A stretch of DNA of 64,000 nt from Bacteroidales bacterium (GTDB taxonomy: Bacteria; Bacteroidota; Bacteroidia; Bacteroidales; UBA932): NCBI GenBank assembly GCA_017626355.1, contig JAGAIY010000023.1, positions 51,386 through 115,385 on the forward strand, written 5' to 3'. The notes beneath the pieces were generated by a model. The model did no database searches. It saw only the letters and a list, made by a program, of their open reading frames with translations, and was not told the origin of the DNA. Below are positions 45,670 to 54,741 of the stretch, piece by piece. Position numbers and translations under genes: made by a program. Within the stretch, counting starts at the first letter, position 1; each line of letters starts with the position of its first letter.

Positions 45670-47034
45670 TTATTTGTTATCCGATGCTTTGGGAAGCGTG
45701 ATGTTAAGAAGTATACATCCCAGAACCGCTGCAAGAACCGAGCCTGTCAGGACTCCGAGTTTTGCCTTGTTCAAAAGCATGAAACCGGCCTCACCTGCAC
45801 CGGAGTATGAAAGATCGGCGATGAACATCGATACTGTGAATCCGATACCGCAGATCACACATACACTTGCAAATGCCTTCCATGAAGTGTTTGCAGGCAG
45901 AGAAACGATCTTGGACTTGATTGCAAGCCATGAGAACGAGAAGACTCCGATGAATTTTCCGAGCACCAGACCCAGCATGACAGCCAGACCTACGCCATTG
46001 AAGAGATCGCCCAGGTTCATGACAGAGAGATCCACACCTGCATTGGCAAATGCGAAGATAGGAATGACGAAATAGTTGATCGGAACATGAAGATGGTCTT
46101 CGAGGTCCTGAAGAGGGCTGATGAGCTTGTCGGCTGCCGACTCTATGCTCTTGAGGGTATGTACCTGATCATTGTCCAGAACCACAGTCTTGTGCTGCTC
46201 ATCCACGTCGATTACAGGGAAGAGCTTGATGTTATTGCGGATACGCTCGAGATAGTGACCTGTACCCTTGATGAGTGAAGCAGGTACGCAGAACGCCACG
46301 ATCACACCAGCGATTGTCGCATGTATTCCTGTCTGCAGCATCATGTACCAGAGCACAAGGCCTACCGTTATATAGAACACCTTGCCCCTGATCTTGAACT
46401 TGTTGCCGAGCATCAGGACAGCCACGGTAACGGCAGAAAGTATCAGGTAAAGGGTATTGATATGCGATGAATAGAAAATTGCGATGACGAGAATGCCTCC
46501 AAGGTCATCAGCTACGGCAAGGGCAGCAAGGAAGACCTTCAGTCCCACCGGAACTCTTGTCTTGAAGACAGAAAGCACGCCGAGCGAGAAGGCGATGTCT
46601 GTAGCCATAGGGATGGCAAGGCCGCGCATCATCATTGGATCGTTCGGGCAGAAAAGCCAGAACACGAGCACGGGCACGATCATACCTCCGCATGCTCCGA
46701 TGATAGGAAGAAGAGCCTTCTTCATGGAAGAAAGTTCTCCGACAAGAATCTCCCTCTTGATTTCAAGGCCCACAGAGAGGAAGAAAATAGCCATCAGGAA
46801 GTCATTGATGACTTCCATCACAGACATTGGATGACCATTGTGGCTGAAGAAGTTGAAATTTCCTATCGAGATGCTCACTTCATTCTGCCAAAGCGAGAAA
46901 TACCCGTCCTTGAGTGCAGGTACATTCGCGCAGATAAGGGCTAATACAGTGCATACTATGAGCACTACGCTTGATGATACATACTTTTTGAATTTACTCA
47001 TAAAGCTGTAGTTTTTCATTACTGGTTGTTGCAT
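45670..47034 (-). CDS. nhaA: Na+/H+ antiporter NhaA
   Basis: This 454-aa inner-membrane protein has about 12 hydrophobic segments. NhaA hallmarks are MAIFFLSVGLEIKREILVGEL near residue 88, MATDIAFSLGVLSVF near 143 and ALAVADDLGGILVIAIFY near 170; the paired aspartates of the last motif carry Na+ and H+. It is a little longer than the E. coli protein because of a loop at 285-320. It precedes rnr by 2 nt. ATG 47034 is chosen; MSKFKKYVSSSVVL, 12 residues in, is an alternative start. Confidence 0.95.
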   Translation of the reverse strand: MQQPVMKNYSFMSKFKKYVSSSVVLIVCTVLALICANVPALKDGYFSLWQNEVSISIGNFNFFSHNGHPMSVMEVINDFLMAIFFLSVGLEIKREILVGELSSMKKALLPIIGACGGMIVPVLVFWLFCPNDPMMMRGLAIPMATDIAFSLGVLSVFKTRVPVGLKVFLAALAVADDLGGILVIAIFYSSHINTLYLILSAVTVAVLMLGNKFKIRGKVFYITVGLVLWYMMLQTGIHATIAGVIVAFCVPASLIKGTGHYLERIRNNIKLFPVIDVDEQHKTVVLDNDQVHTLKSIESAADKLISPLQDLEDHLHVPINYFVIPIFAFANAGVDLSVMNLGDLFNGVGLAVMLGLVLGKFIGVFSFSWLAIKSKIVSLPANTSWKAFASVCVICGIGFTVSMFIADLSYSGAGEAGFMLLNKAKLGVLTGSVLAAVLGCILLNITLPKASDNK

Positions 47035-47064
47035 GATAAAATCTCCTTATTTTAAACACGGGTG

Positions 47065-47072
47065 CAAAAGTA
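47065..47072 (-). promoter_or_regulatory. -7 element of the nhaA-rnr-ykvA operon
   Basis: The minus strand reads TACTTTTG (TAnnTTTG) 30 nt before the nhaA start. No convincing TTTG is found 19-21 nt further upstream. Confidence 0.4.
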
Positions 47073-47122
47073 GGCAATTTTATCGTTCGGTGTCCTTTTT
47101 TTTGCAAAAAGTACAATCCGTC

Positions 47123-49315
47123 CTAAAAATCCTTTCCTTCAAACATGGCTCCTGAAGATACGGCGCCGGAACTTTCCTTGTGACCGGCCGCATTGAATGT
47201 CCATGTAAGCGAAAGTACGATATGAGGGTACTTCGGACGCACATGGGTAGTGGAAATCAGGGTCGGGGAAACTCTCGTGCTGTAATATTTCGCCGTGCGG
47301 AAGATGTCATGGGCGACAAGAGAGGCATGCAGCCTGTTCCCGAGTATCTGCTGGCGAAGGGCGAAGTCGAAATAGCAGTAGGCCTCTTCCCTTCCCTGCG
47401 AAAGGACACGCGGGCCTACGACATTGGCATCGAACTGCATCCTGGTGGTCTTTCCCACATTGAAGGTGTTTATCATAGATGCTGTGTAGCTGAGTACGGA
47501 ATTGTCGCTGCAGCCCTCGTATGAACTGAAGAACCTGTAGTCGAAAAGGCTTCCTCCGAGGGTCATGTTCCACCAGCGCGCAGGTTTGAGGACGGCATTC
47601 GCCTCAAGACCCCAGGTACGGTCGTTTCCTGCATTGACAAGAGAGTCCAGAGTCACCCCCGGTTCCAGGACATAGGCGGTTCGTATACGCTCGCGCACAT
47701 CCTTGCGATGACGGTAGAATCCTGTAACCGACAGCGTATTGCCTCCTTTGAAATGTTTCCTGTAGCCCACTTCCGCAGAATGGATGTATTCAGGACGGAT
47801 ATCCGGATTGCCGGTCTTCTTGGTATAATAGTCCTCGTAGGTGATGTATGGTTCAAGCTCCCATATTCCCGGTCTCGCGACCCTGTACGAATAGCCTGCG
47901 GAAATTATATTGCGGCCCGGAGCCTCATATGAAAGATGAGCGGAAGGGAAAAGATTCCATCTCTTGATGTCACGGCTGACATAAGTCTCATCGAAGTGCA
48001 TCTTGTCGTTTGTATGCTCACCTCTCAGGCCGGCTTCCACCGAAACCGGACCGAACCTGTCCGTCACCATGGCATAAAGGCTGTGAAGCTGACGGCGGTA
48101 CCAGAACGGTGCAGCCAGATGGTCCTGCCACTGGAAATCCTCCGCCTCCCTGTTCCAGTACTTTATGCTGTAGTCTCCGAATTCGCTGTACGAAGTGAGC
48201 TGATAGCCGAACTCGGCCTTGCCTGTCTCACGGTAATGCAGGTCATAGTTCAATGCGGCATCTATATCCCAATGGGCCTCGTCCTCATAGCCCCTTGTGC
48301 CTTCGTATCGCGCCCCTGCCGCATCGAACATGTTGCTTTCGGTATATTCAAGGGCGTACCAGTCATATCTGAAACGGGAGCGGAAGGACAGGTTGTCTCC
48401 CCTTTCGTTTATCTTCCAGTCGTAATCCGCGACTATCTGTCCCAGACGTTTTTCATTTGAATATCTGTCGTAACTGTCATACATGGCGTCGTTGATGAGT
48501 TCCTCCGCCACCGTACGTCTTTCATTATAGGCCAGATCACCTCCCCTTGCGACTTCCGTCACACCCGACTGGGCTTCTATGAGGATGCGGTGACCGGCAA
48601 GATTCAGCTCATAGCCGAGCTTGGCGATGTATGAGGAGTTGCAGCCGAAACGCTCTCCATCCGAAATGGAATTCGTCACATAGTCTCCGACAATGGTCGT
48701 CCTGTCCTGACTGAAGTCACTCCTCCTCTTGGCCTGCGAGGCTGAAAGGCCTGCATACCAACGGCTTGCACCTTTCCTGAAATTGACAAGAGCATCCCCG
48801 TTCCATGAACCGATGGTACTGCCGGAAGCATTGAAGATGCCGCTGACACCGGTCTCATCCTTTTTCTTCGTGATGATGTTTATTATACCGACATCGCCGT
48901 CAGTCTTGTATCTGGCTGAAGGTGTGGTTATTATCTCTATGTCCTCGATAACGGCAGCCGAGATCTGCTGAAGCGCCTGCGTACCTTCAAGCACGCTCTG
49001 ATGCCCATCCACATATACAAGGAAACCCGAACTGCCGCGGAAGGTCACGCCGCCTTCCGAATCGACCTGAACGGAAGGAATGCTGCGCAGGACATCCACA
49101 GCCGACCCACCCTCTGCGGAAATGGACGCCGAACCGCTGAGCTTCTGACGGTCAAGACGATAGACAACCTTGCTTTTCTCCGCTGTCGCTACAGCCTCGT
49201 CCAGCACCTCCACCACTGAAAAGACGGATGTGGTGTCTGTCTGCTGGGCATAAGAGAAAGAAGCAGACGAGATGAATGCCGTCAGAAAAAGGGAAATATG
49301 TAAAGCCCGTTTCAT
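47123..49315 (-). CDS. TonB-dependent receptor-like outer-membrane protein
   Basis: This 730-aa protein has a signal peptide (cleavage after SYAQ, residue 24). The plug-like domain has SAVDVLRSIPSVQVDSEGGVTFRGSSG, VYVDGHQS and IEIITTPSARYKTDGDVGIINIIT, typical of the Bacteroidota outer-membrane barrel group related to TonB receptors. There is no SusD partner and no CarboxypepD-reg domain. The barrel occupies the remaining 550 residues. Substrate unknown. The preceding 65 nt hold the ROK-gene terminator, so it may depend on read-through or an unseen promoter. Confidence 0.85.
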   Translation of the reverse strand: MKRALHISLFLTAFISSASFSYAQQTDTTSVFSVVEVLDEAVATAEKSKVVYRLDRQKLSGSASISAEGGSAVDVLRSIPSVQVDSEGGVTFRGSSGFLVYVDGHQSVLEGTQALQQISAAVIEDIEIITTPSARYKTDGDVGIINIITKKKDETGVSGIFNASGSTIGSWNGDALVNFRKGASRWYAGLSASQAKRRSDFSQDRTTIVGDYVTNSISDGERFGCNSSYIAKLGYELNLAGHRILIEAQSGVTEVARGGDLAYNERRTVAEELINDAMYDSYDRYSNEKRLGQIVADYDWKINERGDNLSFRSRFRYDWYALEYTESNMFDAAGARYEGTRGYEDEAHWDIDAALNYDLHYRETGKAEFGYQLTSYSEFGDYSIKYWNREAEDFQWQDHLAAPFWYRRQLHSLYAMVTDRFGPVSVEAGLRGEHTNDKMHFDETYVSRDIKRWNLFPSAHLSYEAPGRNIISAGYSYRVARPGIWELEPYITYEDYYTKKTGNPDIRPEYIHSAEVGYRKHFKGGNTLSVTGFYRHRKDVRERIRTAYVLEPGVTLDSLVNAGNDRTWGLEANAVLKPARWWNMTLGGSLFDYRFFSSYEGCSDNSVLSYTASMINTFNVGKTTRMQFDANVVGPRVLSQGREEAYCYFDFALRQQILGNRLHASLVAHDIFRTAKYYSTRVSPTLISTTHVRPKYPHIVLSLTWTFNAAGHKESSGAVSSGAMFEGKDF

Positions 49316-49327
49316 AGAATCATATTC

Positions 49328-49362
49328 AAAAAAAGCCGCCGGCCTCTGCAGGTCAGCGGCTT
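49328..49362 (-). terminator. Terminator of the sugar permease-ROK kinase operon
   Basis: On the minus strand AAGCCGCTGACC pairs with GGCCGGCGGCTT around TGCAGA and is followed by seven T. It lies just after the ROK gene stop. Confidence 0.85.
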
Positions 49363-49380
49363 AAATCGGTTTATCTCAGA

Positions 49381-50340
49381 TTAGAGCTCCCAAGCAAGAG
49401 CTGATGCACCAAGAATTGCTGCATCCGACTCCTTAAGCTGTGAGAACACGATCTTCACCTTGTTTCTCCACAATGGAAGTACGTTTCCGTTCATAGCCTC
49501 CTCGATAGGTCCGAGAAGGAACTCCTTCGCTCTTGCGAGACCACCGAAGAGAACGATAGCCTCTGGAGAGCTGAATGCGATGAAGTCTGCGAATGATCGT
49601 CCGAGCATCTTTCCTGTAAAGTCGAAGACCTTCAGGGCGAGCTTGTCGCCATCCTTGGCAGCTTCATAGACATCCTTAGAAGTTATGTTGTCAAGGCTGC
49701 GCAGGAGTGAAGGCTCGTCGCTGAGCTCAAGCCACTCACGTGCAGTCTTGGCCATACCGATTGCAGAAGCATAAGCCTCAAGACAGCCGGTCTTTCCGCA
49801 GTTGCATGAACGTCCGTTATTGCGTACTGCTGTGACATGTCCGAGCTCTCCGGCAAAACCGTCATGACCGTAAACGACATCACCGTTGATCACGATACCC
49901 GAGCCCACACCGGTTCCGAGAGTGATCATGATGAAGTTCTTCATACCTCTCGCAGCTCCGTATGTCATTTCACCTACAGCAGCGGCATTCGCATCATTTG
50001 TAAGAGATACAGGAAGACCGCCCATAGCCTTTGAAAGAAGCTTTGCGAAAGGGATGGACTTTGCACCGCCCCATGAAAGGTTCACCGCGTTCTCGATGGT
50101 ACCGTCATAATAATTGGCGTTAGGAGCGCCTACTCCGATACCTCTCACATTTCCTTCCACACCTGCCTCCTTGATGATTCTCTTTACAGCCTCAGCAAGT
50201 TCAGCGATGTATGGTTCGATCTCATTATATGTATCTGTACGGATAACTGTCTGAGCGAGAACAGTACCTCTTGCGTCTACAACGCCGAGCTTCGAAGTCT
50301 GACCGCCGACGTCAATTCCTACTACGAATGTTGAATCCAT
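49381..50340 (-). CDS. ROK family sugar kinase (glucokinase-like)
   Basis: This 319-aa cytoplasmic kinase has the phosphate-binding start VGIDVGGQTSKLGVVD, catalytic TNDANAAAVGE near residue 106 and the ROK zinc motif CNCGKTGCLEAYAS near 178. It probably makes glucose 6-phosphate. The pairing with an FHS-type sugar permease 24 nt upstream supports uptake and phosphorylation of free glucose or a related hexose. Specificity for N-acetylmannosamine or fructose cannot be excluded. Confidence 0.9.
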   Translation of the reverse strand: MDSTFVVGIDVGGQTSKLGVVDARGTVLAQTVIRTDTYNEIEPYIAELAEAVKRIIKEAGVEGNVRGIGVGAPNANYYDGTIENAVNLSWGGAKSIPFAKLLSKAMGGLPVSLTNDANAAAVGEMTYGAARGMKNFIMITLGTGVGSGIVINGDVVYGHDGFAGELGHVTAVRNNGRSCNCGKTGCLEAYASAIGMAKTAREWLELSDEPSLLRSLDNITSKDVYEAAKDGDKLALKVFDFTGKMLGRSFADFIAFSSPEAIVLFGGLARAKEFLLGPIEEAMNGNVLPLWRNKVKIVFSQLKESDAAILGASALAWEL

Positions 50341-50364
50341 TGTGTTACTGTCTTATTGTTTTGA

Positions 50365-51618
50365 TTATGCCTTCTTTACCTTTGAGCCTGATACAGCGAA
50401 CCAGAACATGTATGCAAGAGCTGCAACGAGAACCCAGTAGCTGTTGATATATCCTGCAGCATCAGCTACAGCACCCTGTACGAGCGGAAGGATACCGCCG
50501 CCGCATACCATCACCATGAAGAGACCTGATGCGATTGAAGTATACTTTCCGAGACCCTCTACAGCAAGGTTGAAGATCGCACCCCACATGACTGAAGTAC
50601 AGAGACCGCAGAGGACGAAGAAGAGGATGCTTACAGGAACTGTTGCGCCGAGAAGCGACATTGTAAGAGTCTTAGGAAGGAACATTGCGCAGAGGAGGAA
50701 GAGGATAGCGACAGCACTTACTGCAGCCATCATCACGCGGCTGGACACCTTTCCACCTACAACACCACCTACGAGACGGCCGATAAGCATGAGGAACCAG
50801 TATGCACCTACGAGGGTACCTGCCGCACCTGCTGCGATATTGAGACCGTTAACGTCTGTCATATAAAGGTTTGCAACGTTAGGAACACCTACCTCAACAC
50901 CTACATAGAAGAAGATGGCGATGATACCGAACACAAGGTTTCTGTGTGAAAGAGCACCCTTGATGCTGTCCATTGTACCTTCCTGCTTCTTCTCGCCGGC
51001 AGCCTTTGCAGCCTCGAGCTCAGGCTCAGGAATCTCTGAGAAGAAGATGATAACGAATGCAAGTGCGAAGATAGCCATTGCGATGAAGAGCGCAAGGTTC
51101 ACGTCAGCCACCTGGGTCTGTGCTGTAACCTCACCGATGAGGTAACCTGCGAGAGTAGGAACGATTGTAGCTGCGAGAGAGTTACCTGCACCTGCGAACT
51201 GGATGAGCTGGTTACCCTTGTTTCCGCCACCACCGAGAGTGTTGAGCATTGGGTTCACCACTGTGTTGAGCATACACATCGAGAAACCTGACACGAATGC
51301 ACCGAGGAGGTATACGACGAAGCTGCCGAAAACACCTGAAAGATAAGAGATGCCGACACCTACGAAACCTACAGTCACGGCTGCAAGAGCAGTAAACTTG
51401 TAGCCTCTTCTCTTAAGGAGGAAACCTGCAGGAAGACCAAGGAATGCATAAGCGATGAAGTTAGCAGCATTACCGAGCTGTGACATGAAGTTTGTTGCTC
51501 CGAACTGAGCCTTTGCGATGATACCCATTGGGTTCTGAAGTCCTGTAACGAAAGAGATCATTGCGAAAAGGAAGAACATGATCGCAATCGCAAGAACATT
51601 ACCTTTTTTGTTGTTCAT
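50365..51618 (-). CDS. Sugar MFS transporter (FHS family, glucose/galactose/fucose-type)
   Basis: This 417-aa inner-membrane protein has 12 membrane segments. The start MFFLFAMISFVTGLQNPMGIIAKAQF and GLPAGFLLKRRGYKFTAL near residue 58 are FHS-type. A long cytoplasmic linker lies at 200-225 (EPELEAAKAAGEKKQEG), and GVEVGVPNVANLY near 240 matches the second half. It should import a hexose with protons. It is the first gene of an operon with the ROK kinase. Confidence 0.88.
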   Translation of the reverse strand: MNNKKGNVLAIAIMFFLFAMISFVTGLQNPMGIIAKAQFGATNFMSQLGNAANFIAYAFLGLPAGFLLKRRGYKFTALAAVTVGFVGVGISYLSGVFGSFVVYLLGAFVSGFSMCMLNTVVNPMLNTLGGGGNKGNQLIQFAGAGNSLAATIVPTLAGYLIGEVTAQTQVADVNLALFIAMAIFALAFVIIFFSEIPEPELEAAKAAGEKKQEGTMDSIKGALSHRNLVFGIIAIFFYVGVEVGVPNVANLYMTDVNGLNIAAGAAGTLVGAYWFLMLIGRLVGGVVGGKVSSRVMMAAVSAVAILFLLCAMFLPKTLTMSLLGATVPVSILFFVLCGLCTSVMWGAIFNLAVEGLGKYTSIASGLFMVMVCGGGILPLVQGAVADAAGYINSYWVLVAALAYMFWFAVSGSKVKKA

Positions 51619-51683
51619 TGTTTTTTGAGTTTATGTTAATAATTATTGTTGGTCAGGCAAACGGTATACACCGAAAAATCGTT

Positions 51684-51691
51684 CAAATATA
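51684..51691 (-). promoter_or_regulatory. -7 element of the permease-kinase operon
   Basis: The minus strand reads TATATTTG (full TAnnTTTG), 66 nt before the permease start. The -33 box is weak (TTG-like, spacing about 23). Confidence 0.45.
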
Positions 51692-51762
51692 GTAAATAAA
51701 AAGAAATAGAGGGACAATTACTTATAGAAATCAACAAAAAGAGCTGAATGTATATAAAATTA

Positions 51763-51790
51763 GCAGGGTTCCCTCCCCAAGGAACCCTGC
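51763..51790 (-). terminator. Perfect 10-bp hairpin between two minus-strand operons
   Basis: GCAGGGTTCC pairs with GGAACCCTGC around an 8-nt loop, with TATATAAAA on both flanks. On the minus strand TAATTTTATA follows, so it probably ends the receptor-calycin operon. If the promoter at 51846-51876 is used it would instead lie in a long 5' leader. Nothing else is seen in this 335-nt gap. Confidence 0.65.
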
Positions 51791-51845
51791 CGTATATAAA
51801 ACGAACTTAACAAATAGACACGAAAAAAATTTCTGATGTCTTTTG

Positions 51846-51876
51846 CAAAGGTAAACAATTAAAACATATTTCCAAA
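51846..51876 (-). promoter_or_regulatory. Well-spaced Bacteroidota promoter upstream of the hairpin
   Basis: On the minus strand TTTG (51876-51873), 19 nt, then TACCTTTG (51853-51846): a full match in sequence and spacing. It would drive the sugar permease operon with a leader of about 220 nt that contains the 51763-51790 hairpin. Confidence 0.6.
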
Positions 51877-51953
51877 AAATATTGACAGATTTAAACAAAT
51901 CTTAAGCGAAATCGACAATTTTGTATAAAAAATCCCCCAATATGCAATAACTG

Positions 51954-52430
51954 TTATTCTCCGTTCATCTGTCCCTGATAGCTTGTCGGATAACCCTCGC
52001 CCTTCTTGGTGTTGAAAAAATCCAATGAGAATGAAATATCATCACCTGAAACGGTCCCATAAAGCTCATCGACGCGGTATGTATCATACAGCCCTCCCAT
52101 AGCCCAAGGAACGACTCCGTCGGCAGCAAAGGTCATGCTTCCATCCGCCGCCTTATCCACAGGTATGTCCATGATGGTCACATCTATCCTCAACGGCATC
52201 GCAGGCACGAACTTCACCTTCTGGAGCATTATATCCACCATGCTTCCGCCATCATGGAACTCAGCCTTGACGGAGATACCGTTCTGCACGAACTCCTCGC
52301 CTTCATACAGCACGGTCATCCTGCCAGAGTATACAGGAGAACTGTCGGTAATGGCTGTAGGCGGTTCCTCACACGAGACAAGCAGCACCAAAGCTGCAGC
52401 TAAAGCAAAAAAACTTTTTATCATATTCAT
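51954..52430 (-). CDS. Calycin-like domain lipoprotein
   Basis: This 158-aa protein has a lipobox (LVLLVSC, Cys20). The body is a small beta barrel of calycin type: YSGRMTVLYEGEEFVQNGISVKAEFHDGGSMVDIMLQKVKF and a closing YQGQM strand. Such lipoproteins often accompany TonB receptors in Bacteroidota and may bind the receptor's ligand (HmuY-like roles are one idea). The gene lies 1 nt after the receptor gene. Confidence 0.75.
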   Translation of the reverse strand: MNMIKSFFALAAALVLLVSCEEPPTAITDSSPVYSGRMTVLYEGEEFVQNGISVKAEFHDGGSMVDIMLQKVKFVPAMPLRIDVTIMDIPVDKAADGSMTFAADGVVPWAMGGLYDTYRVDELYGTVSGDDISFSLDFFNTKKGEGYPTSYQGQMNGE

Positions 52431-52431
52431 C

Positions 52432-54705
52432 TTAGATATTCAATGTAATGCCGGCTGTCCACCTGAAAGGCTTTCCCCTTTGGAAGAACATGTTGCCGAC
52501 CGATTTGAAATAAAACACATTATAGTCCTCTCCGGTAAGGTTGTCAGCCCTGAACCAGAGATCGAATCTTCTGAAACGAAGCCTCATATCAGCCCCGGCA
52601 AGCATGACGAAAGGCTCCACGAGGGTATTGGCCTCATCCCACCATATCCTGCCCGTACCGGTACAGTCCGCTCCGATGGTCAAGGCTCTGACTGCATTTC
52701 CCTGGAAATCAAAGGTATAGCCGGCACGCACATTAAGGGTCTGCTCCGGAGAATACGGTATCCTGTTGCCGCTGAAGTCATTGTTGCCGTCGTCATACCA
52801 TGTGAAACGTGCATCCGTATATCCATATGAACCCGAAACCGACAGGCCTCTGAACCCGTACATGAAAGACAGTTCCGCACCGGCGCTACGCGAACGGCCC
52901 ACATTGGCCATCATCCTGCCTGTGGACTTGCCCGGAGGGAAAAGGGTTATCTGCTGGTCCCTGCACGCGATGTAGAAAAGCGAAGCGGAAGCATTCAGAC
53001 GATGCCCTGCCCTGCTGAAGTCATAACTGCCTCCCAGTTCGAAATTCCAGCTCTTTTCCGGTCTGTAAGCCGTATCTTCTGCCTTCACGGCCTTTCCCGG
53101 ATCATCCAGATACACGCCCAGATCCGCCATAAGTCCGTTCATCATCATATTCTGGAGTATATCCGAGAATATCTGCGTATTGAAGCCGCCGCTCCTGTAT
53201 CCTTTCGACACGACAGCAAAGGCTCTCGCCTTTCCATATCCGCCCACCCTGCCGAAATCATAGAGAGCTGACAGTTTCGGAAGGAACTCCACATAATGAT
53301 CTGTAAGACTGCCTTGATAAAGGGTCGAGAACGGCTTCCAGTCAGCCATTGTAGGAAGGAAACGGTAATGGATGGACGCATCACTGCAATACTTCATGGA
53401 GTTACCTTCATAATCAAGCCTGAGCCCGGCCGTAAACAGCCAGTTACGGAAAGTGAAATAGGACTCATGATAAAGGGCCGCACCGAAGGTGTTGATACCG
53501 AACTCGCTTCCTATAAGAAAGGAGTCCTCCATTATAGCCAGAGGCGCATCATAGCCTCCGGCAACATCTTCCGGAATATTGGAATTTGCATTATGAAGTA
53601 TCAGATCTTCGATTCCATTTCTTTTGAAGGTGACGGGAGCGGACATCCCGTTATGCTTATAGAAAGCAAAGGCCCCGCTCTGCCAGTCCCACCAATCCTT
53701 CTTCCAGTCCTGCTTCGGCTTCAGCACAACCTCCTGAGTAAGAACACCTTCCCTCTGAATCTGCGCAAGGGTGAACATCGACCTTTCAGTAAAATCCTGA
53801 TCCATGTCCATCCTGTCCAGCAGAACCTGGAGAGCGGAAATGCTGTTCAGGGTAAAGTTCCGCGCCTCGTACCTGAGCTTCACGGCTTCTGTCAGATTGA
53901 ACCTGCGGTAGGCGCTTCTGTCATTGTAGGAAGTCGGAGACAGACTGCCGGAAACCGGATCATAAAGCCTGTAGGGCCAGCCGCCCTGAGTCAAGGCTCC
54001 TGCAGAAAAGATATTCTCGAAATACAGGTCAGGCCTGAGTGCCTTTTCTACCCTGAATCTCATTGAAAGAGCATCATAAGGATCGCACTTCTGCCCCGTG
54101 TATTCATTTTCATAGAAGCCGTCACTATGTCGGTAGCTTATTCCACCACCGACAGCAATCCCCTTCTTCGTTTTGCCATAAGCAGAAAAACGGGCCAGCA
54201 AGGAGTTGGCGGAACCGTATTCCAGAGATGCGCGGATTCCGCTGTATGACGAAGGCGAAAGGGTGCTCAAGGCAAGGACTCCACACATGGAATTACGTCC
54301 GTACACAGTGCCTTGAGGCCCGCGGAACAGATCAGCCCTCCTGATGTCGAGCATTTCAAGATCGTAGGCATTCTTGTTCAGAACGGGGACATCGTCGACA
54401 TAAAGTCCGAGTACAGGATTCTCCATCCTCGAACCGAAGCCTCGAAGATAGATCGAGGAAGTCATTGAAGAACCGTAATCCGGAATATGAAGGTTCGGAA
54501 CGATCGCCGAAAGTCTTTTCGGAGAATCTATACACCTGTTTTCCAGCTCATTAAGATATACCACAGAAACCGGGGACGCCAACCTCTCCAAAGGAAGAAT
54601 CTGCTTTACAGACGTCTCCACATAGGATTCGGAAAGCGTATCCGATACTTCCTCGTCAGGGACGGAAGCACAGAAAAGCATGGATATGACGGTTGCCAAT
54701 AACAC
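52432..54705 (-). CDS. TonB-dependent outer-membrane receptor
   Basis: This 757-aa protein has a plug with SPVSVVYLNELENRCIDSPKRLSAIVPNL, YLRGFGSRMENPVLGLYVDDVP and RADLFRGPQGTVYGRNSMCGVL, as in siderophore and cobalamin-type receptors. A barrel follows, ending FRWTAGITLNI. The start is a GTG at 54705; the signal sequence VLLATVISMLFCASV lacks basic residues, so the N-terminus is uncertain. An AraC regulator gene lies just upstream and a calycin-like lipoprotein downstream. The ligand is unknown. Confidence 0.85.
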   Translation of the reverse strand: MLLATVISMLFCASVPDEEVSDTLSESYVETSVKQILPLERLASPVSVVYLNELENRCIDSPKRLSAIVPNLHIPDYGSSMTSSIYLRGFGSRMENPVLGLYVDDVPVLNKNAYDLEMLDIRRADLFRGPQGTVYGRNSMCGVLALSTLSPSSYSGIRASLEYGSANSLLARFSAYGKTKKGIAVGGGISYRHSDGFYENEYTGQKCDPYDALSMRFRVEKALRPDLYFENIFSAGALTQGGWPYRLYDPVSGSLSPTSYNDRSAYRRFNLTEAVKLRYEARNFTLNSISALQVLLDRMDMDQDFTERSMFTLAQIQREGVLTQEVVLKPKQDWKKDWWDWQSGAFAFYKHNGMSAPVTFKRNGIEDLILHNANSNIPEDVAGGYDAPLAIMEDSFLIGSEFGINTFGAALYHESYFTFRNWLFTAGLRLDYEGNSMKYCSDASIHYRFLPTMADWKPFSTLYQGSLTDHYVEFLPKLSALYDFGRVGGYGKARAFAVVSKGYRSGGFNTQIFSDILQNMMMNGLMADLGVYLDDPGKAVKAEDTAYRPEKSWNFELGGSYDFSRAGHRLNASASLFYIACRDQQITLFPPGKSTGRMMANVGRSRSAGAELSFMYGFRGLSVSGSYGYTDARFTWYDDGNNDFSGNRIPYSPEQTLNVRAGYTFDFQGNAVRALTIGADCTGTGRIWWDEANTLVEPFVMLAGADMRLRFRRFDLWFRADNLTGEDYNVFYFKSVGNMFFQRGKPFRWTAGITLNI

Positions 54706-54712
54706 AGAACGG

Positions 54713-54720
54713 CAAAGATA
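54713..54720 (-). promoter_or_regulatory. -7 element very close to the receptor start
   Basis: The minus strand reads TATCTTTG, a full TAnnTTTG match, only 7 nt before the GTG start. This would make the mRNA leaderless or nearly so. No good -33 box is seen. Confidence 0.35.
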
Positions 54721-54741
54721 GCACTATTTTTCAAATATGAG

